The position numbers and the translations under genes were made by a program. Positions 60,901-64,000 of a stretch of 64,000 nt of DNA are shown in pieces (the first letter of the stretch is position 1; each line of letters starts with the position of its first letter). Below the pieces are notes generated by a model. The model was not told the origin of the DNA. It searched no databases and was given only the letters and a program-made list of their open reading frames with translations. Origin of the DNA: Halisarca cf. caerulea (lineage: Eukaryota; Porifera; Demospongiae; Chondrillida; Halisarcidae); contig CAUJGJ010000083.1 of the NCBI GenBank assembly GCA_963170055.1, forward strand, positions 886,601-950,600, written 5' to 3'.

Positions 60901-63879
60901 CGAATAGAGTCTAGTTTGCAGTGCTGTAAATGAGGTGCTAAATGGGTTGCATATTACTCTAGCAAATTCAATATGACTTGTACATTAGATAGAGGTTGGT
61001 AACCATGATAACCAAGAGAACATAATGTAATGCTAACCACAAACTCAGCGGTAGAAATGGCATTTGACCTTTTCGAGGACAAATGGCTGACCCAGTATTA
61101 TATTGGTAGGACATTTTGAAGATTGGTCAACCATTTCTGACCATCACTGATTATGTATGTACCTACACAAAGGAATCTTTAGCACTGAACCTTGAGATCT
61201 TTCTTTAAATTGCTCCCCATCCTTGCTATGCTGGAATGAGCATCTCTTCACACCTGTGTGAATGGGAAAGAAGAAATTGCTGGCGGTTTCCATCCTCAGA
61301 AGCTTTGTACGTGGCCATGCTACCTTATTACTTCAGTGTGGTGATGTCAAGAAGAACCCTGGACCAGCTGCTTCTGCTGAGAAGATGGTAAAGAAGGATT
61401 TTTGACTGTAATTCACGTGAATGCCTGCAGTCTTCTCAGACACTAGGATGATGTTGCCGCTCTTGTTGTTGCTGAACGTCCCCACATCCTAGCTCTGTCA
61501 GAAACCTGGTTAGATGCCTCAATCACCGATGTAGAGATTCATCTTGCTGGTTGCAGTCTGTACCAGTCTGACCATTCCTCAACATCCAGTCCTCCCTACA
61601 GCTCTGCATGGATCTTGCCAATCTTTGGCTCCTAAGAAATGGCTTGAAAATCAATTCGGGAAAGACTAATGCAATGTTGATACATTCAAGCAAGAAGAAT
61701 GTTCCCAGCAACTTGAAACTGGAAACTATTGGATGTTCTGTTGAGCAGGTTCGGTGGTTTATATTCCTTGGAGTGGTTGTCAATGAAGCCCTTACTTGGT
61801 CTGACCACATTGATTTGCTATGCAAAAAAGTTTCTCGCAGTCTAAACTTGCTTCATCGCCTTTTGTATTTCCTTCCTCGACCCCTACTGCTTCTTTCTCT
61901 TAATTCCTACATTCTTCCTCATCTGGACTATTGTGATGTTGTCTGGTTCAGTTACACTAAATCTCAGTTTCTTTGTTTGGAAACAACGATGAACGTTGCT
62001 TGACGTACTGTTCTACATAGGAATAGACGCTCTTCTGCTTCTGCTACTCATTCTGAGTTAGGTTTTTACCACTCTCTCTTCCCATAGGAAACTTCATCTT
62101 GCTCAATCTGTTTTCAAATGTCTGTCCTCCCGAGACTTTTCCACGTAATGTGCAGACCTTTTGTTTTCTATTTGACCGACCTCGATATTAGCTTGTGCAT
62201 GATCCGTCTACGTCTACGGCTTCCCAGTCTAAATAATGATCCCCTGACCCTGACCATAGCCAGGCTCTGGCTAACAACCACATTACACATCATGTCCCCC
62301 TTAGCCATTGTGGATAGCTGCCGTGGTAACCCTCCAGCTACCATAGCCTCACATTTAGCCGGGCTCTGGCTAGCAACCACATTCCACTCTAAACCATTGT
62401 CTGAGAGACACACTGCCAAGCCAAACCCAACACCCTGGTAAAAAAGAAGAGTCATGAGATTTCAAGACAGTGTAGAACTTGATTTTGTTCCAGTGATTGT
62501 CATTATTGTGCCATAGATATGCCTTATGTATGTTCATTACGTTATTGTTGGCCCACCCCATGACACAGAAAGATCAGCTCACCACACCAGACCCTTCACA
62601 CCTTTCTATAAAATGGTGGAGGTGGAATGGGTCTGCTGCTCCAGACTACATGCGTAAGTGGTGTTGTTGTCCCAAAGCAGCCACACTCTTTAATCTATGT
62701 ACATACGGTAGGGATCAAAAAAAAGTTAACATTGCGATCTGCAATACGTGCGTATTACGTACGTATTACTGTGCGCAATTACTCTGCGTAATAACAGAGA
62801 ATACCGCAATTACGAAAAATAATTACGTAGCGCGAGTTCGCTATGTTGTACCTTTAGGAAGTCTTTCTGTGCTCTTCAAACATTGGTTAAACTTCAACCT
62901 TGTTTCTAGTATGCCTTTGAACAGGCGTTGGCTGACCTACGTGGAGATTTCTTGGCCAATGTCGCAACTTACTAGTCCGGCAAATCACACATCAAGATGG
63001 AAATGCTCTCTTTTTCTGACCAAAACACTAAACCACGCGTTGTCCTTAGCAAAATTGGAACGATCTTGGAGATATAAGCTTGTGGCTACGTACGTAGGTA
63101 GGTTACGAGCTGATAACGAGCGAAAATACCCGTCTATTCTACGGGTTTCTTAAGTGTCTTCCGAAGAGTCATAATCAACATCGATTACAATTTTCCTTGC
63201 TTTCAAAGACTTTGAAACTAAGTAAAAAGACTCAGTGAACGATATCTCCAAGGTCGCCGCTACGGCCATTTTGTCATTGGCCAACATAATAAAATATGCG
63301 CGCATCTAATATTAGTGCACGTGACTCGTTGGCAATAGAAAATTGCGCAGCCCTAAATGATCTGTAATACGCAACACAATACAGAGAGTGATTTTTTCGC
63401 AATACGCTTGGTAATCACTGCGTAAAACGATGCGTATTATTATTACGAAATGTAAACTTTTTTTGATCCCTACTGTATGTTCACTGCATGAAAAGGTAAC
63501 ACATTGAGTGTGTATGTATGTGCTTAATGTACATATGGTACAGGGTATTCTTATTTAACCTGGGGAACCTTTAGCATACATATGTACGTACATATGTATG
63601 CAAGTATATATGGTTATATGGGTACTGCTGTACAAAACTATATACTATGTGTGTATCATTTGTGTGTGAATGCTGCACAATTGTGGCTTATAGTGGTAAG
63701 TTTTTAAGTATAATGTGTTATAGTTAAATTCACACTATGTTTATACTCGTTATAGTTTTGTGTGCTTTTTCATGTACAGTGTGTGTAGATACATGTATAC
63801 TCTATGTACGTATGTATGTACTGTAGGTATTGGTCTCAGAGGTCACAAGGCAGGTAAAGAAAGAAATAGGTTCTATTTG
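52758..63879 (+). CDS. AP4M1: AP-4 complex subunit mu-1, 3' end beyond window
   Basis: Fourteen exons read, phases agreeing throughout: 52758-52815, 52985-53079, 54629-54735, 55074-55170, 55440-55541, 56854-56919, 57162-57230, 57775-57841, 58127-58186, 58428-58531, 59325-59416, 59476-59523, 59780-59948, 63827-63879. The start MISQFFILSPRGDPIIFRDF matches the family N-terminus, so exon 1 is secure. The longin-type half follows (FFVISTKFNVSPLMIIELL, FKDYCGVLNEETLR, DYGYPQSTSTEMLKSYI), then the mu homology domain (RKVQSSEVFVDLFEKLTV, GKLQIKSFL, EIRMGLNEDL, GYGLTALDDCKFHECVDL, ITVHPPHGE-like, VNVAVQLNIPKFATS, HFTWHLKKIPGG). About the last 50-60 residues (the ELPxYTxSGLxV segment) are not in the window. 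AP-4 sorts cargo such as ATG9 from the trans-Golgi; mu binds tyrosine-based signals. Confidence 0.94.
53297..53625. mobile_element. hAT-like MITE filled with ATCTTGAAATC repeats
   Basis: Ends ccgaggggtccgcaac and, inverted, cgaggggtccacaac; both sides flanked by atatgta. The interior is a degenerate array of (t)gaaatctt/gcaatctt 8-12-mers. In AP4M1 intron 2. Confidence 0.65.
53727..53943. mobile_element. MITE, CCGTATATNCGGAAA termini, TA target site
   Basis: CCGTATATGCGGAAATATTG at the left, CCGTATATCCGGAAACATTG inverted at the right, flanked by TA. In AP4M1 intron 2. Confidence 0.7.
54067..54337. mobile_element. MITE, CAGTGTTCTNCCCAG termini
   Basis: CAGTGTTCTTCCCAG...GGCATGT at the left and its inverted counterpart (acatgcc...ctggggagaacactg) at the right, flanked by ataat on both sides. 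In AP4M1 intron 2. Confidence 0.7.
54735..54826 (+). repeat. (TG)n array starting at a splice donor
   Basis: The AP4M1 exon-3 donor (54736) is itself the first gtgtgt of the array; contains a short cgtg run. Confidence 0.93.
56091..56265. mobile_element. MITE, CAGTAAAATCTC family, intact
   Basis: 175 bp, CAGTAAAATCTCGATAATTA / CAGTAAAATCTCTTTAATTA ends, TA on both sides. Best preserved TA-site element of the window; AP4M1 intron 5. Confidence 0.8.
57841..57930 (+). repeat. (TG)n array starting at a splice donor
   Basis: AP4M1 exon-8 donor at 57842 continues directly into gtgtgtgt, ending in cgcgcgcgcg. Confidence 0.93.
58651..59267. mobile_element. MITE, CAGTGAAACCTCT family, with internal insertion
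   Basis: cagtcaaacgtctccaatccgacactcact ... ggatcacagaggtttcacc, TA at the left. About 350 bp of unrelated sequence (about 58780-59130, itself with ttttcgcg inverted motifs) interrupts it. Confidence 0.5.
60232..60640 (+). repeat. 51-bp minisatellite, 8 units
   Basis: Unit gttactgtgaaccagacagg + gtgtgtggggtggggggtttatgtaccatac, nearly identical. 51 is a multiple of 3, so two long spurious frames cross it. In AP4M1 intron 13. Confidence 0.96.
61250..62230 (+). mobile_element. Non-LTR retrotransposon (LINE) remnant with 2A-like motif
   Basis: In order on the + strand: 61322-61366 reads TLLLQCGDVKKNPGP, matching the 2A consensus D(V/I)ExNPGP with K for E; 61400-61540 reads ...IHVNACSL and HILALSETWLDAS, the start of an APE-type endonuclease, with a stop inside; then a jump to the end of a reverse transcriptase (61582-62003: NGLKINSGKTNAML, FLGVVVNEALTWSDHI, LPHLDYCDVVW), continued in other frames (HRNRRSSA, KLHLAQSVFKCLSSRDFS). 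Stops, frameshifts and the missing middle show it is dead. CR1/L2-like clade is likely. Inside the AP4M1 intron, same strand as the gene. Confidence 0.85.
62255..62400 (+). repeat. Short direct duplication
   Basis: ccaggctctggctaacaaccacatt and ccgggctctggctagcaaccacatt lie 92 bp apart. Confidence 0.55.
62706..63475. mobile_element. 770-bp TIR element, TA target site, non-autonomous
   Basis: Ends CGGTAGGGATCAAAAAAAAG and, inverted, CAGTAGGGATCAAAAAAAG, flanked by TA. Sub-terminal blocks rich in ttacg/gcgtaat face each other. The interior shows higher CpG than its surroundings and a short minus-strand frame (about 39 codons, ending VIDVDYDSSEDT) of unknown origin. No DDE transposase is seen. 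Confidence 0.75.
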
Positions 63880-64000
63880 GTGAGTGCAGTACCTCATACA
63901 GAGAGATAGCAGCATTTGGGTACACAGTACACTTCATTAAAAAACTGACAAGAATAGCTCTTTCCAGTTTGAATTTGACACTTTTCGTCCCATTTAGCAT
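63880..64000 (+). other. Start of the next AP4M1 intron
   Basis: After donor gtgagt at 63880; the next exon is beyond the window. Confidence 0.7.

Noticed and set aside
62497..63153. 218-codon plus-strand frame
   Set aside because: Crosses the boundary of the TIR element and has no family resemblance; chance frame.

Overview
The window is nuclear DNA of an invertebrate animal. It has spliced genes with GT-AG introns, about 40% GC by eye, many (TG)n/(CA)n microsatellites, a very frequent palindromic TACGTA motif, many short terminal-inverted-repeat elements and a decayed LINE carrying a 2A-like motif. The gene set (AP-4 mu, YLPM1, METTL15, ACAP-type Arf GAP, shelterin TPP1-like) is metazoan. 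A sponge or another early-branching animal is my tentative guess; the sequence alone does not prove it. Genes were found by reading homologous exons and checking that splice phases join.

Layout. 174-6153 (+): 3' part of an ACAP-like Arf GAP (PH end and Arf GAP domain), with no ankyrin repeats found downstream. 6154-9200: repeats, hairpins and an unexplained small ORF. 9206-10117 (-): NNMT/PNMT-type small-molecule methyltransferase. 11230-16829 and 18247-25806 (both -): two tandem 15-exon genes encoding signal peptide, a mannose-6-phosphate-receptor-homology (MRH)-like domain and a GH29 alpha-L-fucosidase. 26681-30526 (-): SLC15/POT-family transporter. 30757-35569 (-): METTL15 (RsmH-type rRNA methyltransferase), complete in 9 exons. 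36512-46611 (+): YLPM1 orthologue with C-terminal P-loop domain, 12 exons. 47501-52637 (-): two-exon TPP1/ACD-like protein with an N-terminal OB fold. 52758-63879 (+): AP-4 mu subunit, running off the right edge. 61250-63475: LINE remnant and a 770-bp TIR element inside the last AP4M1 intron seen.

The genes are mostly unrelated housekeeping functions. Points of most interest are the MRH-GH29 fusion pair, the TPP1-like protein head-to-head with AP4M1 (about 120 bp between start codons), and a 22-bp minisatellite made of repeated copies of a functional 5' splice site, expanded in one fucosidase paralogue and short in the other. No rRNA, tRNA or CRISPR array was seen.
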